A DNA stretch of 64,000 nucleotides from Tardiphaga alba (GCF_018279705.1 NZ_CP036498.1:434001-498000), one strand, 5' to 3'. Counted from the first letter of the stretch, positions 1 through 10,605 are shown. The notes: generated by a model from the sequence alone, not told the origin. Made by a program: numbers and translations.

Positions 1-461
1 TCGGCGGCATCTCCGGCCACGCGGCGCTTGAGTTCGACGCGATCGCGCGCGGAGACGCCGAGCAGATCGGCAGCACGCCAGACGACGTTTTCCTCGAATT
101 CGCTGACCTTACCATCTGCGAAGACCAGCTCCCACATCATCTCCACCAGACGAATACGGCCGGGTTCGTCCACCACGCGCATGATGACGCTGGTGAAGTG
201 ATAGAGATCGACGGCTTCGCCCTCGACCAGCGTCGCTGCTTCGATCAGGCGATCGGCGGTGCCGGGATTGAGCTCAAAACGCGTTTCGATCAGGCTATGC
301 AGCTTATCCTGCTCGATCTTAGACGGTGCGCCGTCGATTGATATCACGTGAATCAGCAACGCGGTGGCCGCGAGACGAAAGCCGGTGTCGTCGAATTTCT
401 GATCGGCCGTGGCATCTGGGGCCACAACATCTGAAATGAATTGGCGCAATTTTTCGAGCAT
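1..461 (-). CDS. TerB-like tellurite-resistance family protein (3' end beyond window)
   Basis: The frame is open from an ATG at 459-461 to the left edge, so the C-terminus lies outside the window. The 153 visible residues begin MLEKLRQFISD and are mostly helical. The stretch MWELVFADGKVSEFEE is the acidic helix-turn typical of the TerB/DjlA-N fold, which binds a metal ion in family members. Bacterial genes of this type are often annotated as tellurite resistance TerB although their role outside ter clusters is unknown. It lies 151 bp downstream of the cyclase gene on the same strand. The family call rests on the acidic motif and overall pattern. Confidence 0.72.
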   Translation of the reverse strand, partial: MLEKLRQFISDVVAPDATADQKFDDTGFRLAATALLIHVISIDGAPSKIEQDKLHSLIETRFELNPGTADRLIEAATLVEGEAVDLYHFTSVIMRVVDEPGRIRLVEMMWELVFADGKVSEFEENVVWRAADLLGVSARDRVELKRRVAGDAA

Positions 462-612
462 GAGATTTTGAACCAGATAGGCGGGGCGCGCACCATGCGA
501 CGAATGGCCCGACGCGTTGTGCTGCGGAAATGAAACGCGCACAAGTGATGACGGTTCCTCACCGCGCAATTACAGTTAAGTAAGCCTTCTTCCGAAGGGT
601 GACTTGGTTGGA

Positions 613-2022
613 TCAAGGAATCTCATAGACCAAAACTTTGTCAGCAATGCCGCGTAAAGCGGCAGTCTTCTCGATGGGGGCGGTGCTGGATTGCTGCAGG
701 ATGGCCTCCACCGCCTTGGAGGAGATCACTGGCGACGTCACATGAATGGATTGTGACGTGGCGAGACCCTGGACGCGGGCGGCGATATTCACGGTCTGGC
801 CAAAATAATCCTGCCGCTCGTTGAGCATGACAGCGAGGCAGGGGCCTTCATGGATGCCGATCTTGACGACGAGATCGCGCGTTTCGCGTTCGTCATTCAG
901 TCGCTCCATCGCTTTGCGCATGTCGATAGCGGCACGCAGCGCCTGTTCGGGGCGGGTAAAGGTGGCCATTACGCTGTCGCCGATGGTTTTCACCACAGCG
1001 CCGCCCTCAGCCGCGATGATGTCGAGCAGTGCGTGGAAATGTGCACGGACGAGATCGAAGGCCTTGAGGTCGCCGACGCGTTCATAGAGCGCGGTGGAGC
1101 CCTTGAGATCGGTGAACAGGAATGTCAGCGAGGTGATCTGCAGGCGTTGGTCGATACTGAGATTGTCGGCCTTGTAGAGATCGCGAAAGGTCTGGTTGCT
1201 GAGAATGCGCTTGGCCGTGACGAAAGGTTTGCGCTTGCCGATCAGGTGATGGAGCGCGTCGGCGGCGACAAGGATCGAGGGCAGTACGCGGGTGCCGGTC
1301 TGATTGTCGTAGGCGATGGTGAGCGGGCCGGGCTGCAGGGTGGTGGTGAGCGTCGGCGCATGTTCACTTCTATAAGTGAGCGAGAGCTGTCGGATCTCGT
1401 CGGTCGGTTCGCCCTGCACGTCGATGAAATGCGCCGTATGTGTGACCGGCTCGAACAGGATGATGAATTGCGGTGGCAGCTGGAGCGTGACTTCGGCCTT
1501 TTGATGCGCGGGCAATTCGCGCGCATCGAGTACGACGTCTTCCGACAACGTCGCCAGCGCATCGGCATTGAAATCGATGCCTGAGCTCCAGAAGATCTGG
1601 CGGAAATATTCCCAGATCGGCAGCGAATTCGGGTCATGCGCGGCGATGCGACGGATACGAGGAGAAACGGTGAAGGCGACTTCCACCTGCTCGTCCACCG
1701 AAGCGGCATAGCCACGGCCACAGAGGCCGCATTGATAGTCGTCGCTGCGCAGTGATTTCAGCGTGCCGTGGGCATCCAGCACCCCACCGCAGCCCGGACA
1801 CATCACATTCCAAGTGAGGTCGAACAGGCCGAGTTTTGACGCATGCAGGAAGCCGGCGATGGTCTTTTCTTCGTTGAGGCCCGTTCGCGCAGCAAAATCC
1901 AGCGGGTTGACGCGGTTGAGTTCGTGGTCGGCGCCGTCCTGCGTCAGACGCGCGATCGCATCGGCGACCGCGGGATCGGTGACCTTCCTGAGGCGCGAGA
2001 ACTGGGAGAGGATGTCGCTCAT
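613..2022 (-). CDS. Adenylate/guanylate cyclase with N-terminal DUF5939-like region
   Basis: A 469-residue protein. The C-terminal third (about residues 295-430) is a class III nucleotide cyclase domain. It has FTDLKGSTALYERVGD with the metal-binding Asp, KTIGDSVMATF as second metal region, and GQTVNIAARVQ as the adenine/transition-state region. The N-terminal part carries a zinc-ribbon-like CPGCG...CGLCG pair and resembles DUF5939, found with such cyclases. It would make cAMP (or cGMP) in the cytoplasm; the signal sensed is not visible. An upstream in-frame TTG adds 12 residues, but I prefer the ATG opening MSDILSQF because it starts the conserved-looking sequence. Confidence 0.85.
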   Translation of the reverse strand: MSDILSQFSRLRKVTDPAVADAIARLTQDGADHELNRVNPLDFAARTGLNEEKTIAGFLHASKLGLFDLTWNVMCPGCGGVLDAHGTLKSLRSDDYQCGLCGRGYAASVDEQVEVAFTVSPRIRRIAAHDPNSLPIWEYFRQIFWSSGIDFNADALATLSEDVVLDARELPAHQKAEVTLQLPPQFIILFEPVTHTAHFIDVQGEPTDEIRQLSLTYRSEHAPTLTTTLQPGPLTIAYDNQTGTRVLPSILVAADALHHLIGKRKPFVTAKRILSNQTFRDLYKADNLSIDQRLQITSLTFLFTDLKGSTALYERVGDLKAFDLVRAHFHALLDIIAAEGGAVVKTIGDSVMATFTRPEQALRAAIDMRKAMERLNDERETRDLVVKIGIHEGPCLAVMLNERQDYFGQTVNIAARVQGLATSQSIHVTSPVISSKAVEAILQQSSTAPIEKTAALRGIADKVLVYEIP

Positions 2023-2074
2023 GGACGGATAGATAGGGCGGGTTGGGCAGAACTCCAAGACGCTACTAACTCCG

Positions 2075-2186
2075 CCCTCATCCTGAGGAGCCGCGTAGCG
2101 GCGTCTCGAAGGATGGTCACAAGCTCGGAGCGCCTGCAGCTCATGGTTCGAGACTCGCGCAAGGGCGCGCTCCTCACCATGAGGGG
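2075..2186. repeat. Dispersed inverted-repeat element (type A)
   Basis: The outer arms CCCTCAT...ATGAGGG enclose further matching blocks (CTGAGGAG / CTCCTCA and TCTCGAA / TTCGAGA). The element fills the gap between the P450 stop and the cyclase start. Similar palindromic elements are scattered through Bradyrhizobium genomes; I infer a REP-like non-coding repeat. Confidence 0.7.
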
Positions 2187-2187
2187 C

Positions 2188-3576
2188 TTAGCGTAGGACG
2201 ATCCGAAACATCGGCGATCGATCCGGCTGTGTGGTCACCACGCCCACCGGCATCACCGGCTCGCGCTCGGGCAGCGTCACCCGGAAATTCCCGATGATCT
2301 TCGCCAGTGCCAGCGTGGCCTCGACGATCGCAAAATGAGCGCCGATACAGACGCGGGCGCCGACACCGAAGGGGAGATAGGCGAAACGATCCGGCTGTGG
2401 ATGGCCGGGCATGAAGCGCTGCGGCATAAAGGCGTTCGGATCGGACCACCGCTTTTCGTTCCGGTGCAGCAGCCATGGCGCGATGAGGACGATGTCGTTC
2501 TTCGCCACACCCATACCACTGATCGTGTCGGGCGCGCGGGCGGCGCGTGCGATCAGGAATGCCGGCGGATAGAGCCGCATGGTCTCGTCGATGACGGCGC
2601 GGGTGAACTTCAACCGGTCGAGATCGAGCGCGCCGGCGGCCATCGCCGTGCGCGCTTCACCCGCCACCTGCTCCTGGGTGGCGGGATCAAGCGTCAGCAA
2701 ATACAGCGCCCAGAACAGCGCCGTGGCCGTGGTCTCATGACCAGCGAGGATCATGGTGGCGACCTGATCGCCGAGCTGGTCGTCGGTAAATTCGGTGCCT
2801 GTCTCAGGATCGCGGGCCGCCAGCATCAGCTCAAACAGGTCGCGCGGCGGGGCATCGTCGGCCTTCCCCGCGATGCGGCGTTCGGCCACCAGCATGGCGA
2901 CGAAACGCGTCCAGCGCCGGCGGAACAGCCAGCGCGGAATGTCCTGCGGCGTCGGCCAGCCCTGCGGCAGCAGCAGGTCGAAGAAATGCGGCCGGGCCAG
3001 GGTTTCGCCATATTCGATCACGAAGTCGCGCAGCACTTTGCCGTGTTTCGCCATGCCGTAGGAGAACATGGTGCGCCCCGCGATCTCCAGGGTCATGTGC
3101 TGCATGATCTCGCGAAGATCCACCGGCTCACCAGCCTTGCCCTGCAGGTCGGCCACCGTCTCGTCGATGGCCGAGAGCATATGCGGCACCAGAGTGCCGA
3201 CTGCGCGCGGCGTGAAGGCCGGCGCCAGTGTGCGACGTTGATGTTTCCAGATGCGGCCTTCGGCGGTTAGCAGGCCGTCACCGAGCAGCGGCCGTAGCAC
3301 CCGGAAGGCGGCCGGGGTGCGGGTATAGTTCTCGTAATTGTCCACCAGCACATGGCGGACCGCGTCGGGGTCGTTGAGGATGAAACTGGCATGGCCGAAG
3401 AAGCGGCCCTTGATGATGTCGTCCTCATAGGCCTTCTGGCCCCAGGTCTCGATGGCGCTGCGGCGCATCGCGGCCATCCGGGCGCGGGCGGTCATGTCAT
3501 CCGGCGCACGCGGCGGGGCCGGCGGCACCACGCGGCGTGTCGCGGCGGGAAAGTCGTAGACCTCGGCAATGCTCAC
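2188..3576 (-). CDS. Cytochrome P450 monooxygenase
   Basis: A 462-residue soluble P450 with all hallmarks: the I-helix oxygen-activation motif AGHETTA, the K-helix ExxR (ETMRLYPP) and the haem-thiolate loop FGVGARVCIGAHFA with its Cys ligand near the C-terminus. It would use O2 and electrons from a redox partner to hydroxylate an unknown substrate. No ferredoxin or reductase gene is adjacent. The start is GTG, supported by a GAGG six bases upstream. The substrate cannot be read from the sequence. Confidence 0.93.
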   Translation of the reverse strand: MSIAEVYDFPAATRRVVPPAPPRAPDDMTARARMAAMRRSAIETWGQKAYEDDIIKGRFFGHASFILNDPDAVRHVLVDNYENYTRTPAAFRVLRPLLGDGLLTAEGRIWKHQRRTLAPAFTPRAVGTLVPHMLSAIDETVADLQGKAGEPVDLREIMQHMTLEIAGRTMFSYGMAKHGKVLRDFVIEYGETLARPHFFDLLLPQGWPTPQDIPRWLFRRRWTRFVAMLVAERRIAGKADDAPPRDLFELMLAARDPETGTEFTDDQLGDQVATMILAGHETTATALFWALYLLTLDPATQEQVAGEARTAMAAGALDLDRLKFTRAVIDETMRLYPPAFLIARAARAPDTISGMGVAKNDIVLIAPWLLHRNEKRWSDPNAFMPQRFMPGHPQPDRFAYLPFGVGARVCIGAHFAIVEATLALAKIIGNFRVTLPEREPVMPVGVVTTQPDRSPMFRIVLR

Positions 3577-3720
3577 GACAGGCCTCGCATCTTGTGAGGG
3601 AGCCGGATGATATCACCGGAAGAATCCGGCGTCATGACGGCGTGTTGTTTGCAGATGCAGCATCGATTTGTAACGCGGCGGCTGGACAGGCACCGCAAAT
3701 CGCAGGCATCAACGCAGACA

Positions 3721-5409
3721 ATGACGGAAACGCTGAAGCCAACCTCCACCCCATTGCCCTCCGACGGAATTGCGGCGCCGCTGCGCTATCCGGTATTCCG
3801 GCGCATCTGGCTGGCGAGCCTGCTGTCGAATCTCGGCCTGATGATCCAGAGCGTCGGTGCCGCCTGGGCGATGACGCAGATGACGGCGTCCGCCGACAAG
3901 GTCGCGTTGGTGCAGACAGCCTTGATGCTGCCGATCATGATCCTGGCCATGCCGGCCGGGGCATGGGCCGACATGTATGACCGCCGCATGGTGTCGCTCG
4001 CCTCATTGGCGCTGTCGCTGGTTGGCGCCAGCGCGCTGACGGTGATGGAATGGACCGGGCACATTACGCCGAACATTCTGCTCGCCTTTTGCTTCGTGAT
4101 CGGTAGCGGGATGGCGTTGTTCGGACCGGCCTGGCAGTCCTCGGTCGGCGAACAGGTGCCGCCGGAAGTGCTGCCGCCCGCGGTGGCGCTGAGCGGCATC
4201 AGCTACAATATCGCGCGCAGTTTCGGCCCGGCTATCGGTGGCGTCATCGTGGCGGCCGCGGGTGCTGTGGCGTCGTTCGGCGCCAATGCGCTACTCTATG
4301 TGCCGCTGTTTGTGGTGCTGCTGTTCTGGCGCCGCACGGTCGAAGTGTCGCGGCTGCCGCGCGAGCGGCTGAATCGGGCGATGGTCTCGGGTATCCGCTA
4401 CATCGCCAACTCGCCGTCGATCAGGATCTCACTGGCGCGTACGCTGATCACCGGTATCTGCGGCGGCTCGATTTCCGCGCTGATGCCGCTGGTGGCGCGC
4501 GACCTGCTGCATGGTGGTGCGCAAACTTATGGCATCATGCTCGGGGCCTTCGGCATGGGCGCGGTGATCGGCGCGATGAATATCGGCCCGATCCGCAAGC
4601 ATTTTTCCGGCGAAACGGCGATCCGCGGCTGCGCCTTGATCATGGGCATGGCGATCATCGGCGTCGCCATCTCCACTGAGCCTGTGCTGACGGCGGCGTC
4701 ACTGGTGGTGGCCGGTGCGGTCTGGATGGCGGCGATCGCGCTGCTCAATATCGGTGTGCAGCTCTCTGCGCCGCGCTGGGTGGCTGGCCGCTCGCTCGCA
4801 GCCTTTCAGGCGGCGATTGCTGGTGGCGTCGCCATCGGCAGCTGGGGATGGGGCCGTCTTACTGACATGGTCGGTGTCGAATGGGCGCTGATCGTGTCGG
4901 GCGTCGCGATGTTGTCATCCCCACTGTTCGGTCTGATCTGGCGGATGCCGCCGACCGGCGCGCGCGATGAGGATGCGGAACGGTTAGAGGATCCCGAAGT
5001 GCAGTTGCAACTCACGGCACGCAGCGGTCCGCTGGTGGTCGAGATCGAGTATCGCGTCGATCAGGAACAGGCCCGCGCCTTCCATGGCGTGATGCAGGAC
5101 GTGCAGCTGTCACGCCAGCGCAATGGCGCCTATGGCTGGTCGATCGCGCGCGACATCGCCGATCCCGAACTCTGGACCGAGCGCTATCACTGTCCGACCT
5201 GGATGGACTTTCTGCGTCAGCGCAATCGCACCACGCAATCCGAGCGCGCGCTGTATCTACGAGCCGCGGGCTTCCATCTCGGGCCCGATCCCGTCCGCGT
5301 GCGCCGCATGCTGGAGCGGCCCTTCGGCTCGGTGCGCTGGAAGGAAGAGACGCCGGACCGCGCCGCGACAGAAGTGCTGCCGGCCTCAACGCCAGCGGGG
5401 AGCAGCTGA
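3721..5409 (+). CDS. MFS exporter (MFS_3/EntS type) with C-terminal cytosolic domain
   Basis: A 562-residue protein. Residues 1-420 have about twelve hydrophobic segments with the loop WADMYDRRMV after TM2, the conserved MFS loop. Residues about 430-545 form a soluble domain (from LVVEIEYRVD to RPFGSVRWKEE), the extension commonly fused to MFS_3 permeases. It probably exports a small molecule such as a siderophore, drug or metabolite. The ATG at 3721 is chosen over an in-frame ATG at 3607 because the extra 38 residues are basic and unlike family members; neither start has a strong ribosome site. It is divergent from the P450 gene, which may share its regulation. Confidence 0.85.
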   Translation: MTETLKPTSTPLPSDGIAAPLRYPVFRRIWLASLLSNLGLMIQSVGAAWAMTQMTASADKVALVQTALMLPIMILAMPAGAWADMYDRRMVSLASLALSLVGASALTVMEWTGHITPNILLAFCFVIGSGMALFGPAWQSSVGEQVPPEVLPPAVALSGISYNIARSFGPAIGGVIVAAAGAVASFGANALLYVPLFVVLLFWRRTVEVSRLPRERLNRAMVSGIRYIANSPSIRISLARTLITGICGGSISALMPLVARDLLHGGAQTYGIMLGAFGMGAVIGAMNIGPIRKHFSGETAIRGCALIMGMAIIGVAISTEPVLTAASLVVAGAVWMAAIALLNIGVQLSAPRWVAGRSLAAFQAAIAGGVAIGSWGWGRLTDMVGVEWALIVSGVAMLSSPLFGLIWRMPPTGARDEDAERLEDPEVQLQLTARSGPLVVEIEYRVDQEQARAFHGVMQDVQLSRQRNGAYGWSIARDIADPELWTERYHCPTWMDFLRQRNRTTQSERALYLRAAGFHLGPDPVRVRRMLERPFGSVRWKEETPDRAATEVLPASTPAGSS

Positions 5410-5420
5410 TGCTCTTTCTT

Positions 5421-5550
5421 CACCTCTCCCCACCGGGGAGAGGTCGCGCGCTCTTGCGCGCGGGTGAGGGGGCTTCACTCCGGCCGAGCGTGGGGCGCCC
5501 CCTCACCCGGCTTGCTTCGCAATCCGACCTCTCCCCGGTGGGGAGAGGTG
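5421..5550. repeat. Dispersed inverted-repeat element (type B)
   Basis: The arms CACCTCTCCCC and GGGGAGAGGTG at the ends, and GTGAGGGGG / CCCCCTCAC inside, make a long imperfect hairpin just after the MFS stop. A related copy is at 7162-7316. Confidence 0.75.
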
Positions 5551-5572
5551 TCCGAGCGTCGCTGTCATTGAA

Positions 5573-5794
5573 TCACTGTCCGTTATCGGCGAGCACTTTC
5601 GCGCAGGCTTTGCCGAGTTTGCTGCGATGCTCTTTCAGGCAGCTCAGCACGACCATGTCGCCATCGTTCATCTTGGCGCGGCAGAAGCGTGATGCGTCAC
5701 GCGAACAGGCGTTCTGATTGGCGGGCGTGTTGCCTTGCTGCGCGAGCACCGGTGTTGCGAGCAGCAGGAACGGAACGATCAAAAGGCGTTTCAT
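5573..5794 (-). CDS. Secreted cysteine-rich-repeat small protein
   Basis: A 73-residue protein with a clear signal peptide (MKRLLIVPFLLLATPVLAQ, cleavage after VLA). The mature part of about 54 residues has CSRDASRFC and SCLKEH with evenly spaced cysteines, like the bacterial Cys-rich-repeat proteins (PF00839-like) of Bradyrhizobium. It should be periplasmic and disulphide-bonded; function unknown. A GGGAG nine bases before the ATG supports the start. Confidence 0.8.
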   Translation of the reverse strand: MKRLLIVPFLLLATPVLAQQGNTPANQNACSRDASRFCRAKMNDGDMVVLSCLKEHRSKLGKACAKVLADNGQ

Positions 5795-5879
5795 GGCAAT
5801 GTCTCCCTGATCAATTGGTCAATATTGAATGCGGCCGCAGACAAGACCGCGGGCGTGGCGCAATGATGGCGATCTCGGT

Positions 5880-5969
5880 GTAGCCCGGATGGAGCGCAGC
5901 GCAATCCGGGAACCGGCGTCTCGACTATCTCTGCTGTCCCCGGATTACGCTGCGCTTCATCCGGGCTAC
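5880..5969. repeat. Dispersed inverted-repeat element (type C)
   Basis: GTAGCCCGGATGGAGCGCAG at the left is matched by the reverse complement of TGCGCTTCATCCGGGCTAC at the right, a near-perfect palindrome with a short loop. It sits ten bases beyond the proB stop. Confidence 0.75.
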
Positions 5970-5978
5970 GGGACTGAG

Positions 5979-7108
5979 TTAGTTCCGCGAACCGCCGAGC
6001 ACGAGATCATCGCGGTGGATCATCTCCACCCGTCCGGTGATGCCGAGAATGTTCATGGCATCCGGCGAGGAGCGTCCCTTGATCTTCTCCGCATGCTCGG
6101 CGTCATAGGCAACAAGCCCGCGGCCGATTTCATGCGCGTCGGGATCGCGCACGATCACCGCATCGCCGCGTGAAAACGCACCATCGACGCGGATCACGCC
6201 GGCCGGCAGCAGGCTCTTGCCTGCGCGCAATGCAGCGACGGCACCGGCATCGATGGTCAGCGTGCCCTTGGGCTCCAGCGATCCCGCAATCCAACGCTTG
6301 CGCGCCGTGACGGGATTCGCCGGCGTAAGAAACCACGTGCAGCGTCCACCATCGGCGATCGCCTGCAGCGGATGATCGATCTTGCCGGAGGCGATGATCA
6401 TATGCGTGCCGGCGGTGGTGGCGATCTTGCCCGCCTCGATCTTGGTGTACATGCCACCGCGCGACAGTTCGGACTCGGCCGCACCCGCCATGCTCTCGAT
6501 ATCGGCGGTGATGTGCTCGACCACCGGAATGAGCTTCGCATCGGGATTGGCGCCGGGGGGGCGGTGTAGAGGCCGTCAATATCCGACAGCAGTACGAGCA
6601 GGTCCGCCGACGTCATCGTCGCAACACGCGCGGCGAGGCGATCATTGTCGCCGTAGCGGATCTCGTTGGTGGCGACAGTATCGTTCTCGTTGATCACGGG
6701 CACCGCGCGCCATTCCAGCAGCTTGCCGATGGTCGAGCGCGCATTGAGGTAGCGGCGGCGCTCTTCGGTGTCCTGCAGGGTGACGAGAATCTGCCCGGCG
6801 CCGATACCGTGATGGCCGAGAACTTCCGACCAGATGCGTGCCAGCGCGATCTGCCCGACAGCGGCAGCGGCCTGGCTCTCTTCCAGCTTCAGCGGGCCAC
6901 GCGGGAGTTTCAGGCGATGACGGCCAAGTGCGATCGAGCCCGAAGAGACCACCAGCACGTCGCGGCCGTCGGCATGCAGCTTGGCGATATCCGCGGCCAG
7001 CGCCGCCAGCCACTCCGCGCGCACCTCGCCGATCGCATGGTCGATCAGCAGCGACGAGCCGACCTTGACGACGATGCGGCGGAAGTTTTTGAGATCGGGT
7101 GACGACAT
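5979..7108 (-). pseudogene. proB: Glutamate 5-kinase proB, split by a one-base frameshift
   Basis: ProB phosphorylates glutamate in the first step of proline synthesis. The 5' frame (7108 to about 6560) encodes the kinase fold: [25 protein letters not shown] and [12 protein letters not shown]. After DGLYTAPP the frame is lost at a run of seven G at 6555-6561. The rest ([28 protein letters not shown], then the PUA domain to LGGSRN) is perfect in the next frame. Eight G would restore a continuous protein of about 376 residues. Either the gene is inactivated or a homopolymer was miscounted. It follows obgE, as in related genomes, but proA does not follow. Confidence 0.92.
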
Positions 7109-7161
7109 GGTGATGCTTCTTGGACGACGGTGTCTGTGATGTCTCGGAGGCGCTTCATATT

Positions 7162-7316
7162 CCCTCTCTCCGTTCTTACGGGAGAGGGTTAGGGTGAGGG
7201 GCTCTTTCCATCCGCTTGCATGAAAGATGAGGAGAGGACTGGGGCCTGCCCCTCACCCGCCCGGCTTCGCTACGCTTCGCCGGACGACCTCTCCCCGTGC
7301 AGGACGGGGAGAGGTT
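7162..7316. repeat. Dispersed inverted-repeat element (type B, second copy)
   Basis: CCCTCTCTCC...GGGAGAGGG at the left end and CCTCTCCCCG...CGGGGAGAGG at the right frame a long imperfect palindrome with CCCCTCACCC inside. It is related to 5421-5550 and fills the obgE-proB gap. Confidence 0.72.
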
Positions 7317-7355
7317 AGGTCCGCGCGCCTTGCAGACGGATACGATCATCGAAAC

Positions 7356-8444
<1,089 letters not shown>

Positions 8445-8571
8445 TCATCGCCGCGCGCCAGGCGACGAATGGCTGCCTTGCTGCGGTTTCAATCGCGTCC
8501 TAAAGGTCTTTGATTGCTGTTAACCAATGCCGTGCTGCATGATCCGCGCAGCCGCTTCCCTACAGGCGCAT

Positions 8572-9489
8572 ATGGGCATGTTTGCGACCATTTCGACCGC
8601 CGCGGACAATCGCGCCGCCCGGATTGCTGGTATCGGCCTGATGCTGGCTGGCATCGCCATGTTCTCCTGCGGCGATGCCATCGGCAAATATCTGGTCACG
8701 ACCTATTCGGTCGGGCAGTTGATGTTCCTGCGCGCCATCGCGGCGCTGACGCTGCTGGCGCCGATGATCTGGCGCCATCGCGGCGACTTTTTGCGGCTGG
8801 ACCGGCCGGGGCTGCAGGTCCTGCGCGTAATTCTGTCTACGCTGGAGGTCGCGGCTTTCTTTTGGGCCGCCGGTTATCTGCCGCTGGCTGATGTCATTAC
8901 CTATTATCTCGCCTGTCCGATTTTCGTCACCGCGGGCTCGGCGATCTTCTTGCGTGAATCCGTGGGATGGCGGCGCTGGACAGCAGTGGGGGTCGGCTTC
9001 CTGGGTGTGATCATCGCGCTGAAACCGTCGGCGCAGATGGTGACCTGGCCGGCGCTGATCGCGCTCGGCGGCAGCCTGTCCTTTGCGGCGCTGATGCTCA
9101 TCACCCGGTCGCTGCGGTCGGCGCCGGATGTGGTGCTGGCGACGTCACAATTCGTCGGCACGTTCACTTTCGGCGCGGTGCTGACGACGTTCGGCTGGGT
9201 GACGCCGGGCGCGGCGGATCTCGGCCTGTTCTTCCTGGCGGGCGTGGTGTCGATCGGCGCGCTCATGTGCGTGAACCGCTCACTGAAACTGGCGCCAGCG
9301 AGTGTCGTGGTGCCGTATCAATATACGATGATCATCTGGGCGGTGATTTTCGGCTGGCTGATCTTTGATGAGATACCGGCGCCGGCCACGCTGATTGGTG
9401 CTGCGATCATCATCGCGGCGGGGCTCTATATTTTCCTGCGGGAACAGAGGCTGGGAAAGATCGCGGACGAAGTGCCGCCGGCCGTGTGA
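8572..9489 (+). CDS. DMT-superfamily (EamA) permease
   Basis: A membrane protein of about 305 residues with roughly ten hydrophobic segments in two EamA-like halves. The first covers GLMLAGIAMFSCGDAIGKYL to about residue 135, the second starts near ITRSLRSAPDVV and ends with AAIIIAAGLYIFLREQR. Family members export amino acids, purines or other metabolites; the substrate is unknown. An in-frame ATG at 8527 would add 15 residues. I prefer 8572 or 8578 because the hydrophobic core begins soon after; neither has a strong ribosome site. It is divergent from obgE. Confidence 0.82.
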   Translation: MGMFATISTAADNRAARIAGIGLMLAGIAMFSCGDAIGKYLVTTYSVGQLMFLRAIAALTLLAPMIWRHRGDFLRLDRPGLQVLRVILSTLEVAAFFWAAGYLPLADVITYYLACPIFVTAGSAIFLRESVGWRRWTAVGVGFLGVIIALKPSAQMVTWPALIALGGSLSFAALMLITRSLRSAPDVVLATSQFVGTFTFGAVLTTFGWVTPGAADLGLFFLAGVVSIGALMCVNRSLKLAPASVVVPYQYTMIIWAVIFGWLIFDEIPAPATLIGAAIIIAAGLYIFLREQRLGKIADEVPPAV

Positions 9490-9494
9490 CTTCT

Positions 9495-9599
9495 CCGTCA
9501 TTGCGAGCCCTGACGAATTGCGAAGCAATTCGTTTGGGCGAAGTAATCCAGAAAGCCAAGGGCTGGATTGCTTCGTCGCTACGCTCCTCGCAATGACGG
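9495..9599. repeat. Dispersed inverted-repeat element (type D)
   Basis: CCGTCATTGCGAG at the left is the exact inverse of CTCGCAATGACGG at the right, with AAGCAAT / ATTGCTT blocks inside. It separates the convergent DMT and GNAT genes. Confidence 0.78.
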
Positions 9600-10193
9600 C
9601 TATCTCCGCGTCGAGCTTGCCCAGTTCTTCAGCGAGCTCCACACGCCGCGCGTCAGCTTGAAGCAATCCACCGGCGTCGATGATCCGATCGCCTCGAAGC
9701 GATGCAGTTGCACGCCGGTCCACTGGAAACCGCACTTTTCGAGAATGTTGCGCGAGGCCGGATTGGCCACGCGCGCGCCGGCGATCAGCTGATCGATGGC
9801 GAACTCCTCGAATGTGTAGTCGATGGCCGCGCGCACCGCTTCGGTGGCGAAGCCGCGGCCCCAGTGTTCGACGCCGAGCCAGTAGCCGAGTTCCGGCAGG
9901 TCCGGCTCGCGCCAGTCGATGCCGACCATGCCGATGGGGCGATAATCGAGTTCGATCAGGAACACCGCATCGGTCGCGGCTTCGTCATGCAGCGAGCCGA
10001 CGAACTGTTCCGCATCATTCTGCGAATAGGGATGCGGCAGCCGGCGGGTGTTCTCGGCAATGCGGCGGTCGTTTGCAAGTTCGGTCACCGCAATGGCATC
10101 GGCCATCACGGGCTTGCGCAAGGTCAGGCGCTGGGTTTGAAGAACAGCGGGTCTGCTCTCGCTCAGGCGGGGTGTTGGAATATCCTGCAGCAT
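9600..10193 (-). CDS. GNAT-family N-acetyltransferase (RimJ/RimL-like)
   Basis: A 197-residue protein. RLTLRKPVMADA is the usual start of the fold, LGYWLGVEHWGRGFATEAV contains the acetyl-CoA pyrophosphate loop, and ANPASRNILEKCGF is the conserved strand-helix of ribosomal-protein acetyltransferase relatives. It would transfer an acetyl group to a protein N-terminus or small amine. It lies downstream of rpmA beyond a strong terminator, so it is probably transcribed separately. The ATG at 10193 is used; further upstream in-frame starts give only non-conserved, Pro/Arg-rich sequence. Confidence 0.87.
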   Translation of the reverse strand: MLQDIPTPRLSESRPAVLQTQRLTLRKPVMADAIAVTELANDRRIAENTRRLPHPYSQNDAEQFVGSLHDEAATDAVFLIELDYRPIGMVGIDWREPDLPELGYWLGVEHWGRGFATEAVRAAIDYTFEEFAIDQLIAGARVANPASRNILEKCGFQWTGVQLHRFEAIGSSTPVDCFKLTRGVWSSLKNWASSTRR

Positions 10194-10234
10194 TGTCGGC
10201 TCCTGCAGTGCGCCCCGAAGCGACGCACCAAACG

Positions 10235-10264
10235 AAAAGGGGAGGCCGGTTTCCCGCCTCCCCT
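10235..10264 (-). terminator. Rho-independent terminator after rpmA
   Basis: On the minus strand GGGGAGGC and GCCTCCCC form an eight-base GC-rich stem with a nine-base loop followed by TTTT. It lies 69 bp after the rpmA stop and should end the rplU-rpmA transcript. Confidence 0.85.
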
Positions 10265-10332
10265 CTGGAGCCCAATTCTGGCGCTCCGCCGGTTCAACAG
10301 GACCCGGCGGACTCCATTTGAGTGTCCACCGT

Positions 10333-10605
10333 TTATTCGGCCGCGGCCTGGGTGATCGGGAGTACCGACACGAAGGTGCGACCGTTGGCTTTGGCTTTAA
10401 ACTCCACGCGACCTTCGACCTTGGCGAACAGGGTATGATCTGTGCCCATGCCGACATTAAGGCCGGGGTGCCAGGTGGTGCCGCGCTGACGCGCAATGAT
10501 GTTGCCGGGAATCACGCGCTCGCCGCCGAACGCCTTGACGCCGAGGCGCTTGCCAGCGGAATCGCGGCCGTTGCGGGATGAACCGCCTGCTTTTTTATGA
10601 GCCAT
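10333..10605 (-). CDS. rpmA: 50S ribosomal protein L27
   Basis: A 90-residue protein starting [16 protein letters not shown], the invariant flexible N-terminus of L27 that reaches the peptidyl-transferase centre. [15 protein letters not shown] and GTDHTLFA follow in the family order. It is downstream of rplU with a gap of about 107 bp, the standard operon order. Confidence 0.98.
   Translation of the reverse strand: MAHKKAGGSSRNGRDSAGKRLGVKAFGGERVIPGNIIARQRGTTWHPGLNVGMGTDHTLFAKVEGRVEFKAKANGRTFVSVLPITQAAAE

Noticed and set aside
850..1584. Long open frame opposite the cyclase gene
   Set aside because: Its protein has no recognisable domain and its frame follows the high third-position GC of the real gene on the other strand.
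2335..3270. Long open frame opposite the P450 gene
   Set aside because: Arg/His-rich translation without domains, fully opposite a clear P450.
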